DNA from: Ulota crispa
Lineage: Eukaryota > Streptophyta > Bryopsida > Orthotrichales > Orthotrichaceae
Reading direction: 5' to 3'
Length of the DNA stretch: 64,000 bases
Assembly: GCA_963920765.1 (NCBI GenBank)
Contig: OY987243.1
Coordinates: 35,773,060 to 35,837,059, forward strand
Made by a program: the position numbers and the translations under genes. Under the pieces are notes generated by a model. That model saw only the letters and a list, made by a program, of their open reading frames with translations. It had not been told where the DNA came from and made no database searches. Each line of letters begins with the position of its first letter. Position 1 is the first letter of the stretch. Shown here piece by piece: positions 46,834 to 60,600 of the stretch.

Positions 46834-48004
46834 GCTCACGCTCCCACTCTCTCTCTCACCAATTCGACCTGCCTCTTACGCTCAAAATTTGCACTCACAC
46901 ACCACCCGAATACGACCCACGCCACGAGACGCGAGGGAGGAACGCAAGCTAGTAAAGCAACGACAGGAGAAAGAAAACTACAGATGGGCAAGCTGGTGGA
47001 ATGTTGCTGTTACAGGTACAGACAATCATAAGACGATGACGAAGGCGATGGCGATGGAGCAGCTAAGCCAGCTAGAATATCCCGCGGCCACGACACAGCG
47101 AGAGCTTTACACCGCGTCAGAGAGAAAAGAAGAGCATTGGTGTCCTGCAGTGCAGCGTGCTGTGCGTCTTTAACACCGCACACCAGTCCTCATCAATGCG
47201 GTACCTGCCAAGGCACAGATCCCAGCCACCAGCACGCACCACCAGTAACTTGGTAGCAGCAGCAACAGAGGCAGCAGTGGTGATGATTAAGTTTTGGCGA
47301 TTGCGAAGTCCGCGCTCATCTGCAAGCTCAATCGGCTCGGGTGGGATGTGGTTCTCATTCCAATAGGGGAACTCAGACCTGGCACCCCACCTATTTAGAA
47401 TTGGGGGTGGGGAGCACGGACCTCGACTCCGTTTCGTCGCGGTTGAAATGGCGCGGCCCTTTTCAACACGCATTCAACGTTGCGCCGTGGTCGCAATCTT
47501 TTTTTTCCTCTTTTACTTCTCTTTGACTGGGCCAGGTCGCCAGGCCTGGGCTTGTGACTGGTTGGGAGGGCGGGGCTGGCGGGGTGGCCGTGTGAAGGGG
47601 ATTGCGGGACCGGGGGTCGGGGCTGAGATGCCGGGTGGGGGCCCCTGGTGGAGGGTCAACTGGGGCGTGGCCAGGGCCTGCAAGCGCAGCTGATGTTCAA
47701 CTGAAGGGGGCGGCCTTGCTCTATTGCCCCTAAAGCTCGCGAGAAAGCGCACGCTGAATGCTACGCTCTTGTGGAAAATTTTCGAAAAGGTTTGAAGTGC
47801 GCGCTGGAAGTCCACTGGGTGAAGTCAAGCTCCCGTTGCTTCCCTAGCGCCAGCATTCATTCCTTGGGTGTTGCTCCCGGAGTCCCGTTCCGTGCCGGCT
47901 TTCCTTGTGCGGCAGGTGTACCCCAAGTTACTACCTGCTCGGCTCAGTTTACTACTGCACCTACGTGTTCTACACTAAAAAGTATATTTAGGTTGCCCCA
48001 CCCC
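46834..48004. other. 4CL upstream region with GC-rich block
   Basis: The 4CL promoter should lie here on the minus strand. A TATA-like CTAAATAG with an adjacent CCAAT-like motif occurs at about 47391-47402 on that strand, which would imply a long leader; it is not certain. Bases 47540-47700 are strikingly G-rich on the plus strand (GGGGGCCCCTGGTGGAGGG). Open frames across it lack protein character. Confidence 0.35.
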
Positions 48005-48006
48005 TA

Positions 48007-48542
48007 AGGTGGAAGCACCCTTTCTCGATACTTAAGTGATTCTGCAACAAACTAAGGTAAGAGGCTCTAATTGCGTTTGCTAAGCCTGCCTACCTCATTA
48101 ATGGCAGTCATAGACATTTTAACTCAAATGTCACACGTTCCTAAACGCATACGCAATTAGAGTCATAATGCAATTAGAGCCTCTTACCTTACAAAGAGTT
48201 TGAGGCAACAAATATTTTTTTTTGTGTAGGAAGATAGGAATTATTGGGATTCCAAAATTTTCATAATTTTATTTGCATAATTGAAATTACTTTGAATTTT
48301 GGGAGTCAAAAACTGCTTCGGACCCATTGCCAACCTCTAAACTCATGCAATTTTAATGTTAGCCAAACTACTTTTTGCTCAGTACTTCCTACTTCACTTT
48401 GGGACACATGGTATGACATAAGTGATGCCAGCTTGAAAAAGACAAAAGAACAGGTTCCAAAGCACCTATCCTTATTAAGATTGGAAATAGCGCACCCTAT
48501 TTGTTGGGTATGGGGAGTTGTTGGCTATGGGTGCTTCCATCT
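48007..48542. mobile_element. TA-flanked AGGT...GCACCC element (536 bp) hosting a nested small element
   Basis: Starts AGGTGGAAGCACCC and ends GGGTGCTTCCATCT. TA at 48005-48006 and 48543-48544. A 135-bp relative is nested at 48055-48189. Non-coding. Confidence 0.7.
48055..48189. mobile_element. Small TA-flanked element (135 bp), nested
   Basis: Starts AGGTAAGAGGCTCTAATTGC and ends GCAATTAGAGCCTCTTACCT. TA at 48053-48054 and 48190-48191. A further internal inverted pair (ATTGCGTTTG and AAACGCATACGCAATT) makes most of it foldable. Confidence 0.75.
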
Positions 48543-48544
48543 TA

Positions 48545-49998
48545 ATTCCAGACATTTTACACAAAACAAATATCAATTGGTTATACAATAACTTTTATCA
48601 ATAATCATCACAATAAATAGATTTTAAAGAGTTTAACAATAACAACAAAGTTGCTGAAAAACAATCTACTAGCGGTTATAGAACCAAGTGGTTGTTCAAC
48701 AACCACTTGAGAACTCAAGTAGGGTCATATGGAGTCAATTTTTATTGGATGTTCTCAAAATTGTTACACAAGGTGCAAATATGTATCCTCCAAGTGGAAA
48801 TTAAATTTGTCCCAATTGGATGCCTGATTCAAAAGTTATGTTGCCCAAAAGAAATTGGGCAGCTCAAGGAATTTAGGCATCTTTGGAAAATCTTATGCTA
48901 AAACTCTCATCAACTTTCAAAATCTGACATGCATGTAATTAAAGAAACATGGTGAACACTTATCAAAAAAAATATTGAGCTCTTACATTATATTTTGAAG
49001 GGAGCCAAACTTTGTTAACTATGTTTGGGCAGCTTTAAAAATAAAACTAAAATCCTCTAACTTCAAGCCCTATTATCTTTCAATTTATAAATCCAAAGCT
49101 CTCGAAACTTTTTTTCACATATTTCAAATGTTTGTCTCTAACTTTTCACCATTCAGATTTCAAATAAAAGACTTCCTCATTGCACAAGAAATCATGAAAG
49201 AATGACTAATATATTGCAAATTCACAAAACTTCCTTGCATTGCAGGGGGAGAATGAACGTGACATCATATACTTGTGAATGGTCAAATAGCTCATTTTTG
49301 TGTAGAGCAAAAAATTTACTCTAGGAAGGCTCAAAGTCTATTGAGCTTGTATTGCAAGAATGAAAAAAGTTAATTTTTTCACTTCAAATGTTATAATCTT
49401 ACAATCCGGGCAATCCCATAGGCTAAACTTTTTTGCACATATTGATTTATCTGTTTTACACGCTTTTGTACAGTTGAAGAGAAAAAATGTTTTAATTTTC
49501 AATTTTGGGCAATGCACTAAAAGTTGGCAGTTTTTGAGATTTTTTCTCAGAAAACATCCTTGATCCTTTAGGAGTTAAGTTGTAAACCATTTAAAATGAT
49601 AATATATTAAGAGTTGCATGCATCTCCAAGTCACTAAGGAATGAGTCATGATGTAACTTTCCATAGTGATGCAGCCTAAATACAATATTCAATGTAAAGC
49701 TCTATTTTCAACCTGCCAAAAAATTGTTAGAGCTTAGGTTTTTACCATCACAGAATTGGATTTTTGAATTTTGATTTCACAACTGGAATCAAAGACCCTG
49801 CTTTAGTTTAGATTTACAAAAAAGGATTAATGTGACCAACTCCAACGTAGGAGAGATTTTTACTTTTATCCTTGTTAGTTAAAAGAAAGCTCAGGTTTTG
49901 TACCCTGACCTCATGAACACGCATGTGCAGTAAACGGAGCTCTACACTGAATTTGGAGCAGCAGGGTTCATCCTCATGATAACTTATGACCTGCCATC
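48545..49998. other. Gene-free stretch
   Basis: AT-rich. Holds a 23-bp perfect palindrome at 48686-48708 and a lone TTTAGGAGTTAA end of the TTAA family near 49567. No gene seen. Confidence 0.4.
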
Positions 49999-52938
49999 TA
50001 AGGTAGGCGCACCCGTAAGCGAGGAAATAAGGGTTTTGGAGTAGGTAAAATAATTGAACAACTTTGAAAAAAATATTGTAAGCTAGGAAATGGATATCAA
50101 AAATATTGGTTTCAATTTCAAGGTTCCAATTGCAAGTATATGTTCACAAAGATTTTTCAAAGTCCAAAATCAATGAAATTTTAGGAATCATGTGTAAAAG
50201 ATGCTATAAACAAGGCTTGTTGGTTCTCAAATAGTGAGATGGGTATTCAAAACCGTCATGGAGTCACCCACAACCATCACTTTGTCACCCATAAATATCA
50301 CTTAAGTATACATAAGCACCCTGACATTGTCAGTGACGCCCATGGGGACGTCACGCCCATGGGTGCGACTACCTTATTGGAATGTGAAATGGCCCACCAA
50401 GAGCATCTCCACCCATATTGTAAAACATCAGGTGAATGACAATTTTGGATGAAAAGGGATCAATTAATGTATGGATTGGTCAATATATTCTCCTTGGTAT
50501 AATAAAATCTGCAATTTCTCATTGCACAACAATATTTCATATATATGTTTTACAAAAATAGGTTGAATAGTCCATGATGAAAAATCTAATTGCTTTTGCA
50601 AACAAAGAGACTTGTCATTGGTTGAAAGGTAACTTACCTAATTGAATGGGTGGGGGAACAAGTGGTCAACATTGGAAACAAAAAACATTGAGTTTTGCAA
50701 TGATGAATTTTTTGAGGTTAATTGGAGATGCTCTAAGTTGTTGGGCTTTTCAGTCAAGCAAATGCAAAAAACATGCTACATTTTTTACTAATTTACTTAG
50801 TAAACTCTAATAGAATTCATAAAAATAGACTTTGTAAACAATATGTGCTATGATGTTGTCAAGACACCGTAGAAATTAATATTTAGCTCAATCCGTTGTA
50901 GTCAACCCTTAGAATTAGGCTCAATATCCATACAAGATTACAAAAATAGGTATCTATTTTCAAGATGCCTAATTCTAAGAAGCATATCTACTAACCCTAG
51001 ATTTTGAAGGTAATGTTATTTGCAACAATTGAGGATACTAGAATGTCTTGAAATCAACAAATAGTATAAAATTTTAAATAAAAAAACAAACAAAAAAATG
51101 GTGTTTATGTGTTAAAAATGATGGGTTTCAAATTTTCCTTAATATACACGGATGCTTGCAACTTACATTGAAATTAAAGGAATTCACAAATGAAGATACA
51201 AATTCACAAAGTAATTGCAAATGCATGGGGCACATCCACACTTATGTTGTTGCACTTTGCTTGCCTTTGACGCATTAACTAGGAGCAACTTGTTCTTTAT
51301 TACTCATCACTAAGATCACTAGACATTTGGTGTTTCTAAGAATTCTTGAGTTCCTCACTTATGGCACCGCTTGCACGTGCAAGTGTTGTATCCCTCTTCT
51401 TTGCACTTTCTACAACACACTTTATGAGCACTTCATCATCCATTGCATTTTCTTTGTGACTTCAAAACAACCTTTTTTTATCAATTGGTTTACCAAATAA
51501 AAGATAAACAATAGTATTGTGGATGTATCTCTATTTGTAATTGTTTTCAAATAATACTTCTATTTACAATTGTTTTAGAACTGTATTTTATATTTGAAAA
51601 AAAACTAAAAAATGTATGAAAAACATTAGTAGCTCATGGGAAGGTTGAGGCAAGTTTAGGGTTATGGATTAAGCTAGTGTTATTGGACATTATTTGGTAT
51701 GGTTTTTTAATTCTAAGCCCTAACTTCTTTTTATCTCATCTTGTGCAAACCTCTCATTATCAATTTCAACTCAGCATTTAATAAGTTGAGGGGACTCTGG
51801 GTCTTCATGTGGTGAATTATTATGCTAGATTCAATTATTATCACAATGCAATGAAAATTTCTCCTAACATTGGCTGCTTGACTTCATATTATTCCTTGTA
51901 TCAATTCTACTATAACTCTTTGTTATGAAGGCATAGAATTGACACCTTTGTGAATGTATTTTGATGTTCTTCCTACATCCAACTCTCAAGCAAGGTGTTT
52001 CAAATATTAACCAAAAATTCATTGCAAATATTCTTTTTGAAATCCAAAATAAATGGAGATGTCCTTCATATATAAGACCTTCTTCCTATAAAGGCCTAGA
52101 TAAGAGAATCCACACCCACACACAAAATCTAGACTTGCCAAGACAAATTTCTGGGTAAGAACTTGGCCACACGGTCATTTTCATCTTGAGGCTCCCCATT
52201 GTTCTTTCATCTTGAGGCTCCCCATTGTCCCTTTAAATTGCCTTCCTCACCCTAACATTTGGCTAGGCTCACTTTGGCAATTCTCTTGCAAACTCCAACA
52301 CCCAATCACAAGTCTTGACCATGTCTTGCTATCACCAATCATGTTTGGAAATTGACTTAACAAAAAAACAATCAAGTTTTGGGCGCACTCGCAAAACATG
52401 TGTGGCATCAAAAATTTGTGCACAAATGACAAATTTGAGAAGTCATGGGTCAAAAATGAATTTGGAGCAACGACAATGGGACACACTAAGCTTGGGCTTG
52501 CCAAGTGGTGTTCAGGGCTCTATTCCGTGTCTGGGTGCAAATGCTCTAAGCCCCACCCCATGAGAAGGCACGTATTCCAATACTTGCTTGCCTTGGACTT
52601 GGCCAGTAGTCACGACACATGGGCCCCATGGGTGTTTCCCATTTTGCTTAGGCGGTCAGTTTTTGAAGGAGTATGGATTAAGTGCTATCAGCAAAGTATA
52701 ATTTTTTTGTATACATTTTTAATTGTATAGTACAACACTTTGTGTCTCTTTTGGTTTGTGATTGAAAATTTGAGACGAAGTTACATGTTTTCAAAGAAAT
52801 GATCACGGAATCAAAAACCTACAATAATGACAACCTTAACTTTTAAATGATGTATCCAACCCAAGAGCATGGTGTTCACAAAATCTTTTTGTGCAAGAAA
52901 ATCTCTTAGTTGTGATAGCTTAGGCAAAGGTCCTTTAA

Positions 52939-53153
52939 CCCCTAAAGGGCCCTTGGGCTATAGAGATACAATACCAAATACGGACGCAATCAATATTTAG
53001 AAGTTTGAATTAGTTGGAAATTAAGTGTTACAACCATACATATTGAAGGGTTGTACGATGGTGAGTGGGTGCATAATTTTTTTTGGAAAGCTCTAAGAGC
53101 AGCTCGGATACGGCTATATATACAGCCAGAGATAGCCAATGGGCCGTTCAAGG
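52939..53153. mobile_element. TTAA-flanked element (215 bp)
   Basis: TTAA at 52935-52938 and 53154-53157. Left terminus CCCCTAAAGGGCCC, right terminus GGGCCGTTCAAGG. Interior (ACAACCATACATATTG, GGTTGTACGATGGTG) as in the 7987 copy. Nested inside the 5.3-kb element. Confidence 0.75.
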
Positions 53154-54059
53154 TTAATTTGGTGTCAATGTGAGTCAATGATTGAACTTTTTTGCAACAT
53201 CAAGTTCTTCTTTGTTTGTGCTCAACAAAAGTTTGAAAAATCACTCGATTCTTACCCAAGTCTCCAACTGATTCCTTGTGTGGTTGTCTCATTATTGTGA
53301 TAGATCATGCATGCATGCCCAGCCTCAACACTTACTTCTCATCATTTTTTGAATCTTCAAAATCGCCTCACCAAGGCCTAAAATGTTCTTTAAGGATTAC
53401 AAGAGCTAGCATTCATTGGGTGGATAATGAATGTTCTAAAATGCTTAAGAGCAATTTGTTACGTACAAAGTACATTCAAGACTGTTTGTGCTCTTCAACC
53501 ATGTGATGTTTTTGATCATTGAATGCTTCATGGTTTTGTGCAAGGCTCTAAATGAGATGGTAGTTGAAAAAAAATTGCAGAAATAAAGACCTTATGCTTG
53601 AATCTTCTTATCCCGTGGTTTATTTTGGCCCCAGATGTACAGGCTTCATCCTACCAATAATGCACTCTTAGGGGTTGACAATCAAATGTTCAAGGTAGCA
53701 GCATCCATAAGCACTGTGTCCCCATTAGTGTCTGGGGAGAACTGAGTTTTAGTTACAAGTCAGCAAATTTTTTTTTAGGATTGCCAAAAAAAATGAAAGT
53801 TGGTAGATTTGCTTCCGATCATAAAAACATGGTTTTAGGAAATCAACCGAGTTACAATTTTATCTATAGGAAATTTAGCCGAACGTGCACTTGTAGATGA
53901 GGAAATGGGCCAAATGAAACTTGAAACTATGGGAAATCAACCTATAAACTTTTCCATGATAAGGATACTTTTTGACCTACTAAACAAAAATCAAATGTTC
54001 TTTTATTTCACAAGCAGTTACAGGGTGCTAAAAGTTCAAAATTTTAAAAACAAGAAACA

Positions 54060-54410
54060 TGGGTGAGGTGGCCATGTGGGTGGGTGGGTGAGTGAGTGAG
54101 CAGGTGAGTGGGTGAGTGGGTGAGTAAATGAGAGGGTGAGTGGGTGAGTAAATGAGAGGGTGAGTGGGTGAGTAAATGAGAGGGTGAGTGGGTGAGTACA
54201 TGAGAGGGTGAGTGGGTGAGTAAATGAGAGGGTGAGTGGGTGAGTAAATGAGAGGGTGAGTGGGTGAGTAAATGAGAGGGTGAGTGGGTGAGTAAATGAG
54301 AGGGTGAGTGGGTGAGTAAATGAGAGGGTGAGTGGGTGAGTAAATGAGAGGGTGAGTGGGTGAGTAAATGAGAGGGTGAGTGAATGAGAGGGTGAGTGGG
54401 TGAATGTGTG
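54060..54410 (+). repeat. 24-bp minisatellite
   Basis: About a dozen copies of GGGTGAGTGGGTGAGTAAAT + GAGA, mostly identical, preceded by a short GTGGGTGGGTGAGTGA-type start. It lies within the 5.3-kb element. Confidence 0.95.
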
Positions 54411-55342
54411 ATGGTTAATGGGATAAATGGTGCACTTGGGTCTACTAACTAATTGTTGATGTACTAACTACTAACTAATCTCCAAAAAATGTGTGGACTT
54501 CCAATTTGTAGTCTAGATATTTTTGAAGAAAAAATCTTTGGTTCCAAGATGGTGGGATTTGACTTGGTTCAAATCCAACTAAAGATATTTAAGTAACAAA
54601 AGTCAACAATAAATCCTTTTAAAGTATAAAAAAGTTTGCATTGGTTGGGAGTAACTTGACAGGTTTTTGATGTCTTGATCATTGTCTTGCTTTGCTATGC
54701 TATGCACATGGTAAGCAAAAGATTGATTTGTTTGCAGCATTTGTAAGAAAAAAAAATCCAATATAATACATTAAAATTCAGATTTCAACCAAACTATTTT
54801 TCTAAACTTAGGAAATCAACCAAGTGAAAAAAAAATACAAAGATAATTGGCTGACCAAAAAATAGATATCTAGGCCATGACCAATTTTCTTATAAAAAAA
54901 AAAACCAAGTGGACCAGATAAGACTAGGAAATGTACCTAGTTTTTTTTAAAACCTCCCCGGACACTAGTCCCCATGGCCATCACCTGACAATGGTAGGGG
55001 CTAATGAAAAAAAAAAAACAAATGGTTGTGGGTGATTGAGTGATGGTTATGGGTGATGAAGTGATGGTTGTGGGTGACTAGCACGAGGTTTTGAGTATCC
55101 ATCTCACTATTTAAGAACCAGCAAGTCTTGTTTTTAGCATCTCTTATACATGGTTCCTACAATTTCAGTGATTTTGGACTTTGAAAATTCTTTGTGAACA
55201 AATGCTTGCGGTTGAAACCTTGAAATTGATGCCAATATTTTTGGTTTCCACTTCCTAACTTACAATATTTTTTTCAAAGTTAGTAAATTGTTTTACCTAC
55301 TCCAAAACCCTTATTTCCATGCTTATGGGTGCGCCTACCTTA

Positions 55343-57029
55343 TAGGATGATGTTTGTTTGGAAACCATAAATCAAACAGAGGTGTGGAGATTTTTTGACA
55401 GTTTGGGGAAACTGTAATAAAACCTCATATCCAGTAAAACGGGAGTTTTCCATTGAAATGAGAGGTAATGTAAAGGAAAGTCAACAAAAGGTTTTATGTC
55501 AATTCAACTCGATTTGAGCTGAATTGACATAAAATCTTTCATATTTTACTTGAAATTAGAAGGTTTTTAGGCCGACTCGACCTAAATTGCAATAAAACCT
55601 TTCAAAACTAACTTGAAATTGAAAAGTTGTGTGTTTCCTTTGGTTATTTTGGGAGGTGCCCAATCTCCCATTTTATTGAATATGAGATATTGTGAAAACT
55701 TTTTTGGATGTAAAAATGACAATATTCATAAGTGTTTAAGTTTAAAATGGAAATTTGTCTTTGAAGTTGAATTACAAAGGAACCTAAGCCATTCACTACA
55801 ACAACAACAAAAAAAAGTCTTTTATCCAGTATCATTATATTGAAATAAATTATTTTGTAAATTGCACATTGGTTTGGATGCAAGGGGTCATATGCTTAGA
55901 ATGAGTCTAAAAAATTTACCAAGATGGAATTTTGCATTTGCAATTCACAATTTGCTACAAACTTCTTACAACCTTGGAGTGATGTAACCTTAAATTTTAA
56001 ATATGTATTTTAATATTAACATATGCGTTTTTAGTACGTGATGTTGTTTTGAGCTAAATAATATAAAATTTGCTACTTTGCTATTATTTGTTTTTGGATC
56101 ATGTAAATCTCATTGTGATGACCAATACACTAATTGAAAATGGATTTCTATTTGTGAAAGCTTCAAAGCTTATTCTTCTGAAGATCTGAAAAATGCTTTT
56201 GTACAAATCATTTTTTGAGGTTATTTTTTGAACTTTCATCAACATGATTGTAGAATTAGCATACTTCTAGTCTTCAATTTACAAATTATTTGTTGGAAAG
56301 TGGTTTTCAAAACCAAAATAGTGATAACATTGTTCAAGTAGAACAATCTTCAAATCAAGAAATATCTGCTGGATAAAAAATGTGTAATCTTTATGGTGCT
56401 TACAAATTCAAGCCTAAATTTGAGGTATTTTTACAAACAAATTTTCGTTTTAGATATATTTCTTTTTAAGTTTGTGTAAAAATACAAAATTTTGCAACAT
56501 TACTTTGGTTCTTGGTTTGGACCTCGTAAATCTCTACTTTTAGTTTCTGGTTTTCTAAATTACTATTTGATGAACCTATTTTCTAACTGCAATGGAGGTT
56601 TAGTTATCATGAGCATAATTATTTTACGAGTTACAAAGAGCAATCATGTAGTTAACGTGGGTACAAAGAGTCATAAAATGATCTAACAAGTCAAAACATT
56701 CACTACATAAAAAAAAAAAATTGATGAGACAAAATATGCTATAGTTGTTGAATTCATATATGACCACATAAAAACTAGCAAGTTACATATATCTCAACAA
56801 CACTACCAGTATTTACCAAAGACACTCCGAATTGCATTAGTTGATACTAGTATGCTTACATTTTACAACAAAACTAGATTTGGATCAGATTAAAAGTAGC
56901 TTATTGATGGAAAACTTTCTTAATTGTTAAATCAATACGCTACCAAAAATTCACGTGGATGAAAATGAAAGGCATTATCTAGTTAATTTTCACCAATTAA
57001 TTTGTTTTAAAAACACTAGCAAAAGTATC
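55343..57029. other. Gene-free stretch with a short hairpin
   Basis: An inverted repeat around 55496-55546 (TTTTATGTCAATTCAACTC with its inverse GAGCTGAATTGACATAAAA) is the only structure noted. No coding region recognised. Confidence 0.4.
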
Positions 57030-57031
57030 TA

Positions 57032-57622
57032 AGGTGAGTGCACCCATTGCCAACCATGTCCTCTACCTAATTAGTAGAGGAGGGGATTCTTGATTGGTAA
57101 AGAGGGGATTCCAAGTATTGGGAAGGATTGATTTTAGAGATTTAATGAACATGTTGGTTGGAATTGGGTGCAATGGTGTGAAGGCTTAGAGATTTGTAAT
57201 GAGCAATTACTAATTAGTGACTTAGTTTATGAAATGTTATTTAACATTTGTGCTCTCATTGGTTAAAATTATTTGAGATAGTAACTTTGATGACATGCGT
57301 GAGACATTATTTAATTTTAGTTATTGTAGCATTGTGTTCACAATAAAGTCATGACACATGTCCTTTGCTTCTAGTGCCATAATGAATAGGGAGTGTTCTC
57401 CTCGTTAACTAGAAATGCATGGATCTAGACATTGACCATGGGTCAAGAACACTTTTTTGTCTCCCAAAAATCATAGTAGTTTTAGTTTTACATATAAAAT
57501 CATGAAAAGTCTGCAATTCCAATGTTATTCATCTACCTACATGAGAAAAATATTTGTCCCCTCCAACTCCTTGTATTTTGTTGCAAAACTGCTTAAATAA
57601 TTAGGTATGGGTGCACTCACCT
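57032..57622. mobile_element. TA-flanked AGGT...GCACCC element (591 bp)
   Basis: Starts AGGTGAGTGCACCCAT and ends ATGGGTGCACTCACCT. TA at 57030-57031 and 57623-57624. The terminal repeat is perfect over 16 bases. Non-coding. Confidence 0.8.
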
Positions 57623-57624
57623 TA

Positions 57625-60600
57625 CATGATAGCACACTAATCACCCATCTACCAATTATTATTATTAACTATTTATTTTTTTAAACTTAAATGTGAAATT
57701 TTAAGACAAAGAATTAACATGATGAGGTTTTTTTGGAGTTGGTAACTACAACCCTAGTTTGACATGTAACAATTGTACAAGTCAAAATCATTGATGTACA
57801 ATTAGATCCATTTCCAAATTTGAAATGCAAAAAGTGACTTTCTATTTGATTTAGATAGGACAAACATCAAGTTGTGACCACAAAGGAAAACTATTTTTGC
57901 TACACCAAACATTGCATTTAGATTGTGGCACTCTAATTTCTTGACATTTAACACTATATGAATATTTATTGCTACTACAATAATATTCATGACTAGTTAT
58001 TACAGTAAACAAAATTTAAAAGTGTTGAAAACAAAAATGATACTGCTGAAAAACAAATTAGCAAAGTCCACATTATAAACCATGTAAAATCTTAGAATGT
58101 AGAGAGTTATATGCCCCTCCAAATGATCCAATAAACAGTGAATCATGAGCTAACTTTCCAAGATAATGCAACCTAATTGCCAAAGCAGCCTAAGTACGAT
58201 GTTCAGTGTACCCAACTCTTGGCCTATATTCTCCATATCACCCCTACCAAACCATACTCCCCATATGAGAATTAGACTAAGCAGCAGTACAAAAGGACAC
58301 GTGTCATGCTCATGGTCGTTCCACCAAACACCAAGCCAAGTGCGTCACTTTCCTTCACCTCTTGCACTTTTCAGCTGGGTACATGTCACATACCAACGAG
58401 GACCAAGGATACCTCAAACTTTGAAAAATGTGAAGTTGTGTTTATGACATACAAAGCAAAAGAATAATTTGACAATGACATTTGAACCAAAAAAATAGCT
58501 TAGACTATGAACATCTAATTCATGTTTTTGTACTTTGTATTTATAATCATTCACTTGACTTTCGCATGCACTTTGGTCCTCACATACAATAAACACACAC
58601 GAAAATGATAGATTTGAAAAAATAAACTAAAATGTATTTTGATTTTTGAAATAATGTGGCTTTAGAAAGGAAAAATCCATGTCTCACCAAACTATATCAT
58701 TTGACCAAACTATATCATTTGTTTGAAAGATTAATATTGATAAATAGCATCCATGTTGTGTTGACATTCAGTTAGTATATTTAGGAATTAAAAACACACT
58801 TCACGCAATATATTTTGTGGCCATGTAGTTTGTCACAATGCACAAAAAGAAGTAATATTATATCCAACTTCCATGTACCTTATAATGATAATGTAACTAT
58901 CTGTATGTATATTTATATGTGATTTTATGTATTTGGTTGTTTTTTGATTTTTATGAATTTGCGTATGGTAGTACTACGCATATAATGAACCATCGTACCC
59001 ATAAGGTAGGATCTATCATTATACTTATCCACATTTATCAATCAAATTTGAGTAAAATGACTCTAAAATCTCTTTAAAATTGAACTTGGATTGAAATTCT
59101 AAAAATAAGCAAAAACATCCTCTTAACTTCAGGTTCGTTAAATATGATTAGTGATTGTTAGAGATTTTTTTGTCAAATATAATATTTTCAAGTTGTTTTT
59201 TTGGATTTTTATTATTGAAACTTGACAAGATATTTTTCATTTTCAGATGAAATGTATTAGTGACCTTTGAAGCATTGATTGATCGTTTGAAGATAAAAGC
59301 TGTGGAGATCCTTAATGTACAACTATTAGGAAAAACATCACAAGAATCAAATAATGTATGGGCTATTGAGCAGAACAAGCTTCCTTGTGCATATGACATG
59401 TTTCCTTTCATACATTGTTCAAATCATGGTTTGAATAGGGCAAAATGATAGTTCTCAAGAAAACATGTGCTAATTATTACAATATGAAATACGCAATTAG
59501 AAGATATCAAACTCTTACTCATACACAAAAAAGGACTTTTTATCTTTGAAAGATGGTAGACACCATGCTTACAATTGTCCCAAATAAGTATAATGCACAT
59601 TTTTTTTGTTTATGAAGCAAAATGAAATTGGTTGTATAAATTTAGGAAGCACAATAAATTTGTTCCATATACTTATAATAGCTTGCTATAGCATGGTACA
59701 AGTGTAATGTAGGTGAATCCAAAATCCATTTGATGCGTATCAAAAATGGATATTCATAGTTTTAAAACATTGCCTAAGAGAGGTTAAATTTTAAAAATAA
59801 ATTAATAACAAATAAATATTTATATTACAATAATAAATTATTTGTTGACATAAACATGTTTACCAATTCTACATTCATGTCCAATTTTACCCACTTGCAC
59901 TCAGTACTTTAGATGTTTTGCTTGTTCAATGCTATCAACTTCTTGCATTGCATAAGAATATTGCTTAGTGAATTGTTTGTTTGAATTTTGGATATTCTTA
60001 TTTTAGATTGTGGAAGATCTATATTTTTACTCTTTATGCAAAACATTGAAAATGATTTTGAACAAGACTTATAGGTGAACAAGAACATTAAAACTTGCAA
60101 ATCTAACTTGCATTACTTTTAGTGAAATTACCTTTGCAACTAAAAATCACATCACATCAATATTGTGATATGGTTTAAATCTTGAAACATTAGAAGACCA
60201 AATTAAATGGTACATTGCCAACAATTTCAATGACACATTTAACTACTTATGGATTATGTATGTAAATATAGACTTTCTAAGTGTTTGAACAATGTGATTT
60301 AAGTTTTGTATGTATTTTTTGTTTTGTTTTGAATTTTGTTTGATTTGGACCAAGATTTGGACCTCTCTCTTATTGTTTTCCATATCCCTTCCAATATTTT
60401 GAAAAACAAAAATATTTTCTGAATTACTAATTATGAACTTTGAAGAGCCCATAAGCCCATATTTTGGTTGAATGAGGCATTCCAATAGAGTTCACCAATT
60501 GCAAACAAGTATGGTCAATTGTTGTGCTTTGGAGATGGCAGCTTTTAATTATAAATTTTATATTCAAATATTTTTGCTACTCCCATGTGAAAAGATAAAA

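Larger units (their letters stand above)
49999..55342. mobile_element. 5.3-kb element with ~310-bp terminal inverted repeats, TA-flanked
   Basis: The left arm (from about 50001) and the inverted right arm (to about 55340) match at roughly nine in ten positions over about 310 bases. Shared landmarks include AGGTAGGCGCACCC, AAATAAGGGTTTTGGAGTAG, CTTTGAAAAAAATATTGTAA and AAATAGTGAGATGG. TA stands at both ends (49999-50000 and 55341-55342). No transposase frame was recognised in the interior, which carries a TTAA element at 52939 and a minisatellite at 54060. The ends match the other AGGT...GCACCC elements. Confidence 0.75.

Noticed and set aside
46333..46839. 4CL start two codons upstream of the ATG (GTG at 46839)
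   Set aside because: Plant nuclear genes start at ATG. The in-frame ATG at 46833 gives a normal 4CL length.
47448..48007. GC-rich open frames upstream of 4CL
   Set aside because: Low-complexity G/P/R translations with no domain and no start context. More likely promoter-distal GC-rich DNA.
54060..54410. CRISPR-like array
   Set aside because: There are no unique spacers; it is a simple head-to-tail 24-bp minisatellite in a plant nuclear context.
49999..55342. Helitron interpretation from the TC at the left end of the 5.3-kb element
   Set aside because: The long inverted terminal arms and TA at both ends do not fit a Helitron, and no CTRR end with hairpin was found.
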